This document shows, one piece after another, positions 46,950 to 55,797 of a stretch of 64,000 nt of DNA (positions are counted from its first letter, which is position 1; each line of letters begins with the position of its first letter). The notes under the pieces were generated by a model. That model had not been told where the DNA came from, ran no database searches, and saw only the letters and a program-made list of their open reading frames with translations. Location: contig NZ_ASJA01000012.1 in the NCBI RefSeq assembly GCF_000412185.1, positions 45,141 through 109,140 on the forward strand, in the 5' to 3' direction. The stretch is from Euryhalocaulis caribicus. GTDB lineage: Bacteria > Pseudomonadota > Alphaproteobacteria > Caulobacterales > Maricaulaceae. A program made the translations under genes and the position numbers.

Positions 46950-47115
46950 GTCTGTCTCCTTGGTTATCGGTTAGCGACAAGTACTTTAATAAACAAAGTT
47001 ATTTATCGGAGTCAATGCCGCTGCCGGCATTTTTTATCGTTGCGCGAGGCGGTTTTATCGATTATCAATATGTTCGGGCTGCCGATGGAACCAGGGACCC
47101 ATCGGAAGGAACAAC

Positions 47116-47640
47116 ATGAAACGCTTTATTCTGGCCGCCATCGTGGCGGCCTTCGCGGCTTCGCCCGCCTTTGCGGCGGAGCGGCCCTTTGAACTGGAAG
47201 TCATCGTCTCGGGAGAGGACGGCGTCGTCCATTATGTCCGCAATACGGATGAGGGCCTGTCCGCCGCCATGTGGACCGATGGCGAGGACAAGGATTCCGC
47301 CCGCCTGATGACGGGCGGCGACGCGGACGCGGCTTATAGAAAGGCGCTGGATACCGCCGATATTCAGGGCGCCGACTTGGGCGATCTGAAGCTGAAGCTC
47401 TTTGGCGTGTCGATCTATGCCTCCGATGAAGAAGGCGGGGACGCCGCGCGCGTCGTGGTGAATGCGCCCGGCGGTGACAAATCCGTCGTGATCGATGCGC
47501 AGGATAACGGCCCGACCGGCGACTCCGCGCATATCGTCATAACCGGCGCGGATGAAGACGGCGCGGAGGATTTCATCGACGATATCGATGACGCCCCGCG
47601 CAGCCTCAAGCGCGAGATGAAACAGGCTGTCGGCCTGTAA
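47116..47640 (+). CDS. Periplasmic protein of unknown function
   Basis: A 174-residue exported protein (signal peptide ending SPAFAAE). The mature part is acidic, with ELEVIVSGEDGVVHYVRN at the start, a VVVNAPGGDKSVVIDAQ strand region and a tail DDIDDAPRSLKREMKQAVGL. No known family is recognised. AAGGAACAAC precedes the ATG. No neighbouring gene suggests a role. Confidence 0.6.
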   Translation: MKRFILAAIVAAFAASPAFAAERPFELEVIVSGEDGVVHYVRNTDEGLSAAMWTDGEDKDSARLMTGGDADAAYRKALDTADIQGADLGDLKLKLFGVSIYASDEEGGDAARVVVNAPGGDKSVVIDAQDNGPTGDSAHIVITGADEDGAEDFIDDIDDAPRSLKREMKQAVGL

Positions 47641-47763
47641 CGTCTGCGCCCAATCTGTCGAACCGATTACCAAACGCTCACCCGCCCGCCAGCATCGCGA
47701 CAGGCGCTGGCAGGCATTCAAGAAAGCGGGGCTGCTCGTCTAGGCAATGAAGGGACTACGCCC

Positions 47764-47934
47764 ATGACGAAAACGATCACCGCTGCGCTCATCGCGGTTT
47801 CCGTGGCCACGGCCGGCCTCGCCGGCTGCGCCACCCAACCCGCGGGCAATGACATGGCCAGCTCGGCCGATGGGGCCGAGAAAGCCGCCAAGAAGGAAAA
47901 GAAGAAAGAGCGGACTCCGCCGCCCTTCTATTGA
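47764..47934 (+). CDS. Small lipoprotein (56 aa)
   Basis: A 56-residue ORF with a lipoprotein signal MTKTITAALIAVSVATAG and lipobox GLAGC, followed by a Lys/Glu-rich linker (KAAKKEKKKER) and the end TPPPFY. GAAGGGA lies upstream of the ATG as a ribosome binding site. It overlaps the end of the convergent hisS gene by 7 nt. The function is unknown; the pattern is like small basic-tailed lipoproteins. Confidence 0.65.
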   Translation: MTKTITAALIAVSVATAGLAGCATQPAGNDMASSADGAEKAAKKEKKKERTPPPFY

Positions 47935-49436
47935 TCCTTCATCCGGGAAAGCGCGCGGGAGATGGTCTCGATCATCTCCCCGCGCGGCACCGTCTTCTGC
48001 TGCTCGTTGGCCAGCCACTCTTCGCGGGTCTCGGCCTCCGCTGACAGCTTCGCGCCCAGCGCCAGGTCCTTGATGGTCACCTGGCCGTTCTCGCGCTCTT
48101 CGGAGCCAACGATCACCGCCACCGGCGCGCCGCGCTTGTCGGCGTATTTCAACTGTTTCCCGAAATTCCGGCCCGACCCGACATAGACTTCCGCCGGGAC
48201 ATTCAGCTTTTGGCGGATCTCCGCGGCCATGCCGAAATATTCCGCCGCCTGCCCGTCCTCCAGCGCCAGCACCACGACCGGCCCGTCGAACTTCGACGCC
48301 TCGCCGCTCTCCAGCGCCCGCAGCGCCGCGGCAAACCGCGACACGCCGAAGGAGAACCCGGTCGCGGGCACCGGCTGGCCCTTGAAGCGGGAGACCAGAT
48401 CGTCATAGCGCCCGCCGCCGCCGACCGAGCCGAACTGGATCGGCTTGCCGTCCTCATAGGTCGCGGTCTTCAGAAGCTCCGCCTCGAACACCGTGCCGGT
48501 GTAATAGCCAAGGCCGCGCACGACGGAGGTGTCGATACGGAATTGCGCCGGGCCGAAATCGAGGCCCTTCAGGATATCGTTGATGACGCCCAGCGCCGCG
48601 ACGCCCGCCTCGCCCTGTTGGGAGCCGTCCAGCGCCGCGCCCAGCGCGCGGATCGTCTCGCCCGCCGGGTCGGCCGCGCCGGACTCATAAGCGCCCGAGG
48701 CTTCGGTAAACCGCTTCACCGCCTCGATCTGCGCATCGTCCAGCTTGGCGCCCTCGGTAAAGTCGCCGGACTCGTCCTTGCGCCCGCCGCCCAGAAGTTG
48801 CGCCACGCCGTCCCAGCCGAACTTGTCCAGCTTGTCCAGGCTGCGCAGGACGCGGCCCTTTTGCGCCGCGTCGCCGACCCCGGCCAGATCCAGAACCCCG
48901 TCCAGCAGGCGGCGGTCGTTCACGCGCACCACGAAGTCGCCCTCGCCCAGGCCCGCGGCCTCCATCACCTTCGCGGCCAGCATCACCATCTCGGCGTCGG
49001 CCTCGGGGCCCGGCGCGCCGACGCTGTCGGCGTCGCACTGGGTGAATTCCCGGAACCGGCCCGGCCCGGGCTTCTCGTTGCGCCACACGCTGCCCGCCTG
49101 CCAGCGGCGATAGGGCTTGGCGAGGCCGTCGAAATTCTCGGCGACATAGCGGGCCAGCGGCGCGGTCATGTCATAGCGCAGCGCCATCCACTGCTCGTCA
49201 TCGTCCTGCAGGGCGAACACGCCCTCGTTCGGGCGCTCCTCGTCCGGCAGGAACTTGCCCAGCGCGTCGGCATATTCGAACGCGCCGGTGGCCAGCGGCA
49301 TGAAGCCATGCGCCTCGTAAACCTCGCCGGCGCGCGCGACCAGGTCGCGCTCGGCCTTCAGGATATCAGCGGGGCGGTCCTCGAAACCGCGCGGGCGGCG
49401 CGCCTTGGGGCGGAAGGGTTTGTCTTTCTTGGCCAT
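47928..49436 (-). CDS. hisS: Histidyl-tRNA synthetase, divergent alphaproteobacterial type
   Basis: A 502-residue class II synthetase charging tRNA-His. Motif 2 reads WRNEKPGPGRFREFTQCDAD. The histidine-A-like segment is RGLGYYTGTVFEAEL, where canonical enzymes have RGLDYYxRTVFE, and the second signature is GGGGRYDDLVSRF. These changes and the length (canonical about 425) fit the divergent HisRS group described in alphaproteobacteria whose tRNA-His lacks the extra G-1. That link is inference, since the tRNA gene is not in the window. The C-terminal anticodon-binding domain (VYVGSGRNFGKQLKYADKRG) is complete. Confidence 0.92.
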   Translation of the reverse strand: MAKKDKPFRPKARRPRGFEDRPADILKAERDLVARAGEVYEAHGFMPLATGAFEYADALGKFLPDEERPNEGVFALQDDDEQWMALRYDMTAPLARYVAENFDGLAKPYRRWQAGSVWRNEKPGPGRFREFTQCDADSVGAPGPEADAEMVMLAAKVMEAAGLGEGDFVVRVNDRRLLDGVLDLAGVGDAAQKGRVLRSLDKLDKFGWDGVAQLLGGGRKDESGDFTEGAKLDDAQIEAVKRFTEASGAYESGAADPAGETIRALGAALDGSQQGEAGVAALGVINDILKGLDFGPAQFRIDTSVVRGLGYYTGTVFEAELLKTATYEDGKPIQFGSVGGGGRYDDLVSRFKGQPVPATGFSFGVSRFAAALRALESGEASKFDGPVVVLALEDGQAAEYFGMAAEIRQKLNVPAEVYVGSGRNFGKQLKYADKRGAPVAVIVGSEERENGQVTIKDLALGAKLSAEAETREEWLANEQQKTVPRGEMIETISRALSRMKDQ

Positions 49437-49553
49437 AGGTCTGCGGAGTTAGCGCGCCACGCCGCGAAAGGCGAGGGGGCGCGGCGGCGGGAAGCATCTA
49501 AATCTGTGCAATTTGGCTGGGAACGTCACATCGGGTAAAGCGCGGTTGACGTA

Positions 49554-49570
49554 ATGATATAACATATCAT
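49554..49570. promoter_or_regulatory. Zur-like operator before the zinc receptor gene
   Basis: ATGATATAACATATCAT is a perfect 7-3-7 inverted repeat in an A+T-rich promoter region 35 nt before the receptor start codon. Its size and A/T character resemble Zur boxes of alphaproteobacteria. The ZnuD-like product downstream supports zinc control. Confidence 0.65.
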
Positions 49571-49604
49571 ACATGATTCTTATCAAATTTCGGGGAGAAG
49601 CATC

Positions 49605-51917
49605 GTGATCGTTGTCATCAGACGGCAGGCGAGGGCCTGCCTTTTTTCGTTCGTATCCGCACTCGCCTTACTGCCGGCCACGGCGCAGGCACAGGAAACC
49701 AGTCTGCAGAATAAGGGCAAGCAAAATATTGAAAACACTGAAGAATCAAACGCCGATACGATAATTGTCACCGGTCATTCGCTAAGCTCGTCCGGCGATG
49801 CGGCGGTGCTGCCTGTGGCCGTTCTTGCCGATGAAGAGCTAGTGCATCGCCGGCGCGGCACCCTCGGCGAAACGTTGGAAGGTTTGCCAGGCGTGCACAT
49901 GGATAATTTCGGCGCCGGGGCGTCGCGCCCGGTCATTCGCGGACAGACTCTGCCGCGCATCGAAATTCTCACCGATGGGGCCAACCTATTCGATGTCGCT
50001 TCCGTCTCGCCCGACCATGCAATCGTGACGGACCCGCTGCTGCTCGACGCGATCGAAATTCAGCGTGGACCGGCCGCTGTTCGCTATGGCGGGAGCGCTG
50101 TAAACGGCGCAATCAACCTCATTGACAGCAAGATCCCCAAGACACTCCCTGACAAGGAGGCAACGGGCGCTTCCGAATTGCGGTTCGGATCCGCGGACAA
50201 GGAAAAAGCCGCGGCCGGTCGCCTTACTACCGCGCTGGGACCCGTCGCTCTACACGCGGAAGGCTCGTATTCGCAACGCGCGGATTACGACGTGCCTGAC
50301 GAATACGGCGCCGACAAATTGAAAGATTCCTTCGGCAAAAGCTCAAGCTACGCCTTCGGCGCTTCGTGGATCACGGACAAGGGTTATATCGGCGCCTCCT
50401 ATGCCAGGCAGGACGCAGAGTATGGGCTGCCCGGACATAGTCACGCCAATGGCGTTTGCCACACGCATTACTATTCCGATTACCTCGACCTTCATTGCAG
50501 CGCCCATGCAGGCTTTGTGGATCCGGTGACCTCCCCAGACAGTCACACGGCCTATATCGATTTGCGCAGCGAGCGTGTCGATCTGCGCGCGGATTATGAG
50601 AATTTGCTGCCGGGTTTCAGCCATGTCCGGTTGCGCGGATCCTACACAGACTACCAGCATGACGAGGTCGATGGCCGGACGCTGTTCACGCGCTACACGA
50701 ACGAAGTGTGGGACGGACGTATTGAATTGACCCATAAGCCGTTGTTTGGCTTCACCGGAACTTTCGGCGGCCAGTATACTGATGGCACATTCACTGGCCT
50801 CAACATCAACGACTTGGCTGTGCCGTTTCCCGATGACGATTATGGCCTTGACGGGGTGCCCGACTATCTTACCGAAAATATCGGAATTTTCCTGAGCGAG
50901 CGCCGTTCATTCGGGCCCGTCGATTTCGAAATCGCCGCCCGAAAGGATTGGCGTGAGATAAGCGCGTCCCCGCCGCCCTTCCGCACCACTTTGCCGGAAG
51001 ATAACTGGTATTCCCAGAACTATGGCCCAGACTGGCGGGAGATTCTTGAGGAGCGCTCTCTCAACAGCTTTTACCAGCAGAATCCACCCACTAAACACGA
51101 TCCCTTTTCGGCTTCGCTTGGCGCAACCTGGAACATCAAGGGCGGTTATGCGGCGGCGCTGTCACTCGCCCACACCGAACGTGCGCCGAGCGTCCGTGAA
51201 CTTTACGCGAGCGGGAACAACATGGCGACCAACAGCTATGAGCAAGGGCTCGTGCAATCTCCGGGGGACTGGTTGTGGGACAGTTTTCCAGTTTCCTTTG
51301 CGCCCAGCGCGCCGGATCTTATAGAAAAAACGGATTCAATTAATCTGACCTTCCGCAAGACCGGCGGCCCGCTCGAGTTCGAAGCCGGCCTGTTCTACCA
51401 GGACATTGAGGACTACGTCTTCGCCCGCTTCCTCGACATGGACGATGAAACCGGGGTCCCCCATAACTGGCTGATCTACACTGCCGCCGATGCCAGCTTC
51501 ACTGGCATTGACGGGCAAATCAGCTATGGCTTCACGCCAAAGGCGCGGGTCACGGTGTTCGGTGATTATGTCGACGCCAACCTCAAGAGCCAAGACGACA
51601 ATCTGCCCCGAATTCCGCCTGGCCGCCTCGGCGCGCGGCTCGATTGGGCGCAGGGGCCGTTGTCTGCCGATGTGGAATATTACCGCACCTTCGAGCAGGA
51701 TGAGGTCGCTTCCTATGAGACGCAGACTGATGGCTACAACATGGTCAACGCCACCATCGCCTATCGCCTGGAGGTCGAGGGTGGAAGCGAGCTTGAAATC
51801 TATGCGCGCGGCACGAACCTGACCGATGAGCTGGCTTTCGTACATACGTCATTCGTGAAGGACCAGTCACCCTTGCGGGGCCGCAATCTTGTCTTGGGGC
51901 TACGAACCAAGTTCTGA
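49605..51917 (+). CDS. ZnuD-like TonB-dependent zinc receptor
   Basis: A 770-residue outer membrane receptor with a signal peptide (PATAQAQE) and TonB-box region ADTIIVTG. The plug includes LEGLPGVHMDNFGAGASRPVIRG. The extracellular part near residues 268-300 has the His/Cys-rich stretch YGLPGHSHANGVCHTHY and LDLHCSAHAG, the hallmark of ZnuD zinc receptors. The barrel ends with RNLVLGLRTKF. GTG 49605 is preceded by GGGGAG. The gene uses more A/T-ending codons than its neighbours, suggesting acquisition. A Zur-like site lies upstream; no znuABC genes are here. Confidence 0.85.
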   Translation: MIVVIRRQARACLFSFVSALALLPATAQAQETSLQNKGKQNIENTEESNADTIIVTGHSLSSSGDAAVLPVAVLADEELVHRRRGTLGETLEGLPGVHMDNFGAGASRPVIRGQTLPRIEILTDGANLFDVASVSPDHAIVTDPLLLDAIEIQRGPAAVRYGGSAVNGAINLIDSKIPKTLPDKEATGASELRFGSADKEKAAAGRLTTALGPVALHAEGSYSQRADYDVPDEYGADKLKDSFGKSSSYAFGASWITDKGYIGASYARQDAEYGLPGHSHANGVCHTHYYSDYLDLHCSAHAGFVDPVTSPDSHTAYIDLRSERVDLRADYENLLPGFSHVRLRGSYTDYQHDEVDGRTLFTRYTNEVWDGRIELTHKPLFGFTGTFGGQYTDGTFTGLNINDLAVPFPDDDYGLDGVPDYLTENIGIFLSERRSFGPVDFEIAARKDWREISASPPPFRTTLPEDNWYSQNYGPDWREILEERSLNSFYQQNPPTKHDPFSASLGATWNIKGGYAAALSLAHTERAPSVRELYASGNNMATNSYEQGLVQSPGDWLWDSFPVSFAPSAPDLIEKTDSINLTFRKTGGPLEFEAGLFYQDIEDYVFARFLDMDDETGVPHNWLIYTAADASFTGIDGQISYGFTPKARVTVFGDYVDANLKSQDDNLPRIPPGRLGARLDWAQGPLSADVEYYRTFEQDEVASYETQTDGYNMVNATIAYRLEVEGGSELEIYARGTNLTDELAFVHTSFVKDQSPLRGRNLVLGLRTKF

Positions 51918-51920
51918 AAC

Positions 51921-51958
51921 TTGGCACGGCGGCCGGTATGAGCCGGCCGCCGTGCCAA
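51921..51958. terminator. Perfect 16-bp inverted repeat after the zinc receptor gene
   Basis: TTGGCACGGCGGCCGG and its exact reverse complement enclose the 6-nt loop TATGAG, 4 nt after the receptor stop codon. It would make a very stable RNA hairpin and probably terminates transcription, although no T-run follows. Its length and perfection are unusual in this window. Confidence 0.6.
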
Positions 51959-52079
51959 CAGGATTAAACAGTTCGCAGAATGGCTTGTTGGGAGGTGACA
52001 CTTACCCCCTGAAAAACACTCCAGTGCAACACTAACCGCGCCCATACCCTGAACCGCCTCGCCCCAATGGCGGACAGGA

Positions 52080-52427
52080 CTAATCGGAAACCTGATGATA
52101 TTCCGAGACACGACCGTTCTCATCCAGTCGGATGATGAGCCATTCGAAGTCTATGGGAAAAATGGGCGTGGGGCCGAGAACATAAACTATGTCCCAGTCA
52201 CTGAAATATTCTGTAGGCGTCGGTTCGCCCAGAAGTTCAATGACCTCCTGACGGGTAAGGCCCTTTAGGGCGTGTTGTCCCTGTAGCTCGTCCATCATTC
52301 TTGCCCGCTCCCTTGTGAGCAAGTCGGCTTCGCGCCATTTTTCGCGGTCGAATTTACGGGGACAACTGGCCAGCAGTATCAGCGCGCTCGCGCCGAATAA
52401 ACGCAAGAATTGCCGTCTTCCGTTCAC
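52080..52427 (-). CDS. Small lipoprotein with a SmpA/BamE-like motif
   Basis: A 115-residue lipoprotein (lipobox LLASC). After a charged helix comes LKGLTRQEVIELLGEPTPTEYF and then DFEWLIIRLDENGRVSEYHQV. This resembles the compact fold of BamE/SmpA-like proteins, where a helix with GMTxxxVxxLLGxP is followed by beta strands. It is too short and divergent to call BamE. The gene's G+C is lower than that of pgi and yqgE nearby. It lies 24 nt after the second lipoprotein gene. Confidence 0.5.
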   Translation of the reverse strand: MNGRRQFLRLFGASALILLASCPRKFDREKWREADLLTRERARMMDELQGQHALKGLTRQEVIELLGEPTPTEYFSDWDIVYVLGPTPIFPIDFEWLIIRLDENGRVSEYHQVSD

Positions 52428-52451
52428 TTCAATTCCGGGCGTTGCACGTAT

Positions 52452-52859
52452 CTATCCGCCATCGTCGGCAAACTGGTATTGCAGTCCTTCGGGTTGCTCC
52501 GAACTAAGCCGTAATCGCCCCGAACCGAGATAGATCAAATAGCAATTTCGCGCGACGCCCACACGTCTGGCGAACTCTGTGCTGTCACAGGCCTTCTCAA
52601 GCTCTCTGATTGATTCTGTCGACAGGGAGTAAAGCCGTTCGCCCTCTGCGATCCGGAGGCCGTCAATATCCTGCACCCAATGCGCCCGCGAAAGCATCTT
52701 CGCATGATCGGGGGCAATGGAAATTGGGCCGGACCAATAATCATATGCGGAATGATGGTAACGGATAGTGATGGGTGACGGGGCCTGATTATCCACGACT
52801 GTTGGCCAAGCGTCACATCCCGCCAGCCACAGAACACTCAAAAACGCCAAAAATCGCAT
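52452..52859 (-). CDS. Small lipoprotein of unknown function
   Basis: A 135-residue lipoprotein with lipobox WLAGC. The mature part includes NQAPSPITIRYHHSAYDYW and a C-terminal Cys pair (KACDSTEF, ARNCYLIY). I recognise no family. It shares strand, spacing and lower G+C with the downstream SmpA-like lipoprotein gene, and both lie beside the zinc receptor gene, so the three may have been acquired together. It lies 13 nt after pgi's stop. Confidence 0.5.
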   Translation of the reverse strand: MRFLAFLSVLWLAGCDAWPTVVDNQAPSPITIRYHHSAYDYWSGPISIAPDHAKMLSRAHWVQDIDGLRIAEGERLYSLSTESIRELEKACDSTEFARRVGVARNCYLIYLGSGRLRLSSEQPEGLQYQFADDGG

Positions 52860-52872
52860 TTCGAAAGCTTAC

Positions 52873-54486
52873 TCAGCGCCGCAAATGCGCGATCAGCGCA
52901 GCGCTGGTTGCGTCGACGCCCTGATCCGTCTCGCCCTCGATGGCGGGCAGGGCGCGTCTGGCGAGCGTCTTTCCCAGCTCCACGCCGTACTGGTCGAAAC
53001 TGTTCACGCCAATCAGCGCGCCCTCGGCGGCGGTCTTGTGTTCGAACAGCGCCAGCAGCAGGCCCAGCGTCCTGGCGTCCAGCCGGTCGAGGATGAACGT
53101 GGTGGAGGGGCGGTCGCCGGGGCAGACGCGGTGCGGCGCCAGCCGGGCGATCTCCGCATCGTCCGCGCCGCCGGCCTGCATCTCCGCCCGCACGGCTTCC
53201 GCGCTGCGCCCGCGCATCAGGGCCTCGCCCTGCGCGATGCAATTGGCCAGCAGGGCGCGGTGCATGTCGTCCCGCGCCTCGTGGGATTCCTTGACCGCCA
53301 TGAAATCCACCGGCGCGCCCTGCGGCCCCTGGTGGAGCTGCTGGAAGAAGGCGTGCTGCGCGTTTGTCCCCTCCGCGCCCCAGACGACGGGGGAGGATGC
53401 GGCGACCGGCGCGCCGTCCAGCGCCACGCCCTTGCCGTTCGATTCCATCTCCAGCTGCTGTAGGAAGCCGGGCAGCAGGCGCAGCCGCGTGGAATAAGGC
53501 GCCACGCAGCGCGTCGGATAACCCAGCGCCCGCGCATTCCACAGATCGGTCAGCGCTTTCAGCAGCGGGATATTCTGGTCCAGCTTTGCATCGCGGAAAT
53601 GCGCGTCCATTGCCGCCGCGCCGGCGCGAAGGGCGTCCATGGCCCCGGCCTCCAGCGCGATTTCCAGCGACAGGCTGACCGAGGACCACAGCGAATAGCG
53701 TCCGCCCACCCAGTCCTGAAATCCGAAGATACGGTTGGCGGGCACGCCGAAATCCTGCGCCTTTTCCGGATTGGCGCTGACCGCGGCCAGTTGCGCCTTC
53801 GCCGCCTCCGCATCGCCCAGCCCCTGTTCCAGCCAGAACCGGGCGTGGCGGGCATTGGTCAGGGTTTCCGGCGTGGTGAAGGACTTGGAGACGATGATGA
53901 CCAGCGTGGTTTCCGGGTCCAGCCCCTCCAGCGCGTCATTCAGCTCCGCCGGGTCGATATTGGCCGCGAAGCGCAGCGTCATCAGCGGGTCGCGCTCGTG
54001 CTTCAGCGCGTCATAAACCAGCCGCGGCCCCAGATCGGACCCGCCAATCCCCAGATGCAGCACCTGCCGGATCGGCCGGCCGCGTGCGCCCGTGATCTCG
54101 CCGGACCGGATGCCGTCCGCCAGCGCTCGCATCCGCGCCCGCTCGTCCGCCACCGATTCCGCGATGTCCGGCCCTGCCGCCGGATAGTCCGCCCCGCCGT
54201 CGGCGCGCCACGCCATATGCAGGGCGGGGCGGCCCTCGGTCGCATTCACCGCTTCGCCCGCGAACAGGCGGGTGCGGAAATCCTCGAACCCGCGCGCTTT
54301 CGCGAACCCGGTCAGCGCCTCAAGCGCTCCCGCATCCAGTTTCTGGCGTGAGAAATCGATCAGCAGCCCGTCCAGCGCATGGCTGAACGCCGCGAACCGG
54401 CCTTCATCGGAATCGGAAAGGGCGGCCAGCGTGGTTTTCGACAGGCGGTCCGCCGCCGCGTTTACGGGAGTCCAGTCAGGGCTCAT
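52873..54486 (-). CDS. pgi: Glucose-6-phosphate isomerase
   Basis: A 537-residue enzyme interconverting glucose-6-phosphate and fructose-6-phosphate in glycolysis and gluconeogenesis. Landmarks are LGIGGSDLGPRL, ISKSFTTPETLTNA-type sequence (VIIVSKSFTTPETL), VGGRYSLWSSVSLS, the active Glu in QLEMESNGKG and GTNAQHAFFQQLHQG with the catalytic His, and the C-terminal Lys region. It overlaps nothing and is followed by yqgE upstream on the same strand, 13 nt away. Confidence 0.95.
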   Translation of the reverse strand: MSPDWTPVNAAADRLSKTTLAALSDSDEGRFAAFSHALDGLLIDFSRQKLDAGALEALTGFAKARGFEDFRTRLFAGEAVNATEGRPALHMAWRADGGADYPAAGPDIAESVADERARMRALADGIRSGEITGARGRPIRQVLHLGIGGSDLGPRLVYDALKHERDPLMTLRFAANIDPAELNDALEGLDPETTLVIIVSKSFTTPETLTNARHARFWLEQGLGDAEAAKAQLAAVSANPEKAQDFGVPANRIFGFQDWVGGRYSLWSSVSLSLEIALEAGAMDALRAGAAAMDAHFRDAKLDQNIPLLKALTDLWNARALGYPTRCVAPYSTRLRLLPGFLQQLEMESNGKGVALDGAPVAASSPVVWGAEGTNAQHAFFQQLHQGPQGAPVDFMAVKESHEARDDMHRALLANCIAQGEALMRGRSAEAVRAEMQAGGADDAEIARLAPHRVCPGDRPSTTFILDRLDARTLGLLLALFEHKTAAEGALIGVNSFDQYGVELGKTLARRALPAIEGETDQGVDATSAALIAHLRR

Positions 54487-54499
54487 CGTCGCGCGCGGC

Positions 54500-55102
54500 T
54501 CAGGCCATGCCGGTCATGGAGGACAGCATCGCCGGATTGACGCCGATGGAGCGCAGGGCGGATTCCCACTTGGTCTCCAGATCCTCGCCAAACACCAGCG
54601 CCTCGCTGGCCTCGCAGGTCAGCCACGCGCTGGCGCGCAGCTCTTCCTCCAGCTGCCCCGGCCCCCACCCGGCGTAACCCAGCGCCAGCGTCGATTGCTG
54701 CGGCGCGGTTTCGGAGGCGATGGCCTCCAGCACTTCCTTGGTCGCGGTCAGGCCCAGCCCGTCGCGGATGCCAACGGTGGAATCGTCGGAATGATAGTCG
54801 TCGGAATGCAGGACAAAGCCGCGCTCCTTGTCCACCGGCCCGCCGGCCAGCACCTGACGGTCGGGCAGTTCGATGGTGGATTCGATCCCCAGCTGGTCCA
54901 GAAGGTCGCCCAGCCTGATCTCCCCCATCGGCTTGTTCACCACGATGCCCATGGCGTGATCGTCGCTGTGCGCGCACACCACGATCACGCTGCGCTCGAA
55001 GCGCTCGTCGCCGATGGCGGGCGTGGCGATCAGCATCTGGCCGATCAGCGGGCTTTTCTCGGTCTGTTTTTCTTCCGGCGTCTCTTCCATATCCGCAATC
55101 AT
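54500..55102 (-). CDS. YqgE/AlgH family protein
   Basis: A 200-residue protein of the UPF0301 family: LIGQMLIATPAIGDERFERSVI, HAMGIVVNKPMGEI, VLAGGPVDKERGFVLH and ALGYAGWGPGQLEEEL. Family members have been linked to alginate regulation in Pseudomonas, but the molecular role is unclear. ATG 55102 is preferred; ATG 55156 would add 18 basic residues. It precedes pgi on the same strand. Confidence 0.88.
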   Translation of the reverse strand: MIADMEETPEEKQTEKSPLIGQMLIATPAIGDERFERSVIVVCAHSDDHAMGIVVNKPMGEIRLGDLLDQLGIESTIELPDRQVLAGGPVDKERGFVLHSDDYHSDDSTVGIRDGLGLTATKEVLEAIASETAPQQSTLALGYAGWGPGQLEEELRASAWLTCEASEALVFGEDLETKWESALRSIGVNPAMLSSMTGMA

Positions 55103-55213
55103 AATGGGGACGCGCCGCTTTTTAAAACCGGCAAAACGCTTTTCGCTGCGGCGCATCGGCCCTATCTAGAGGGCGAACCCGAAAACCATACCCATAAATG
55201 GAGTGATCCGAAC

Positions 55214-55696
55214 ATGACCATCAAAGAAGGCGACACGCTGCCCGAAGCCACCTTCATGACCATGGGTCCCGAAGGCCCGCAGCCGCTCTCCACCGCGGAC
55301 GTGTTCGGCGGCAAGACCGTGGCGTTCTTCTCCGTTCCCGGCGCCTTCACGCCCACCTGCTCGGCCAAGCACCTTCCGGGCTTCGTCCAGAAAGCCGGCG
55401 ATCTGAAAGCGAAAGGCGTTGATTCCATCGCCTGCATGTCGGTGAACGATGTTTTCGTCATGGACGCCTGGGGCAAGGACCAGAACGCGGGCGGCGACGT
55501 CCAGATGCTGGCCGACGGCAATGCCGATTTCGCGCAGAAGCTGGGCCTTGAGATGGACGGCTCCAAATTCGGCATGGGCACCCGCGCCCAGCGTTTCTCC
55601 ATGCTGGTCGAGGACGGCGTGGTGAAAAAGCTGAACGTCGAAGCCCCTGGCGATTTCCAGGTTTCCAGCGCCGAACACATGCTGGAACAGCTCTAG
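55214..55696 (+). CDS. Atypical 2-Cys/1-Cys peroxiredoxin (Prx5 type)
   Basis: A 160-residue redoxin. The peroxidatic Cys is in VPGAFTPTCSAKHLPGF, the signature of the Prx5 family, and further features are SVNDVFVMDAWGKD, DGNADFAQKLGLEMD and RFSMLVEDGVVKKLNVE. It reduces hydrogen peroxide and organic peroxides, probably with glutathione or glutaredoxin. A second Cys (IACMSV) is present. ATG 55214 follows GGAGTG. A hairpin terminator follows. Confidence 0.92.
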   Translation: MTIKEGDTLPEATFMTMGPEGPQPLSTADVFGGKTVAFFSVPGAFTPTCSAKHLPGFVQKAGDLKAKGVDSIACMSVNDVFVMDAWGKDQNAGGDVQMLADGNADFAQKLGLEMDGSKFGMGTRAQRFSMLVEDGVVKKLNVEAPGDFQVSSAEHMLEQL

Positions 55697-55704
55697 GAAG
55701 CAGC

Positions 55705-55736
55705 AAGAGGGGAATCGCCCGGGGCGATTTCCCCTT
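55705..55736 (+). terminator. Hairpin terminator after the peroxiredoxin gene
   Basis: GGGGAATCGCC pairs with GGCGATTTCCCC (one bulged T), flanked by AAG/CTT. No long T-run follows, so its efficiency is uncertain. Confidence 0.6.
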
Positions 55737-55797
55737 ACTTCCCTGTCCATATCGGCCATTCTAGCGGCAGAGGATTCTGCCTGTTGGAGGGACGCAA

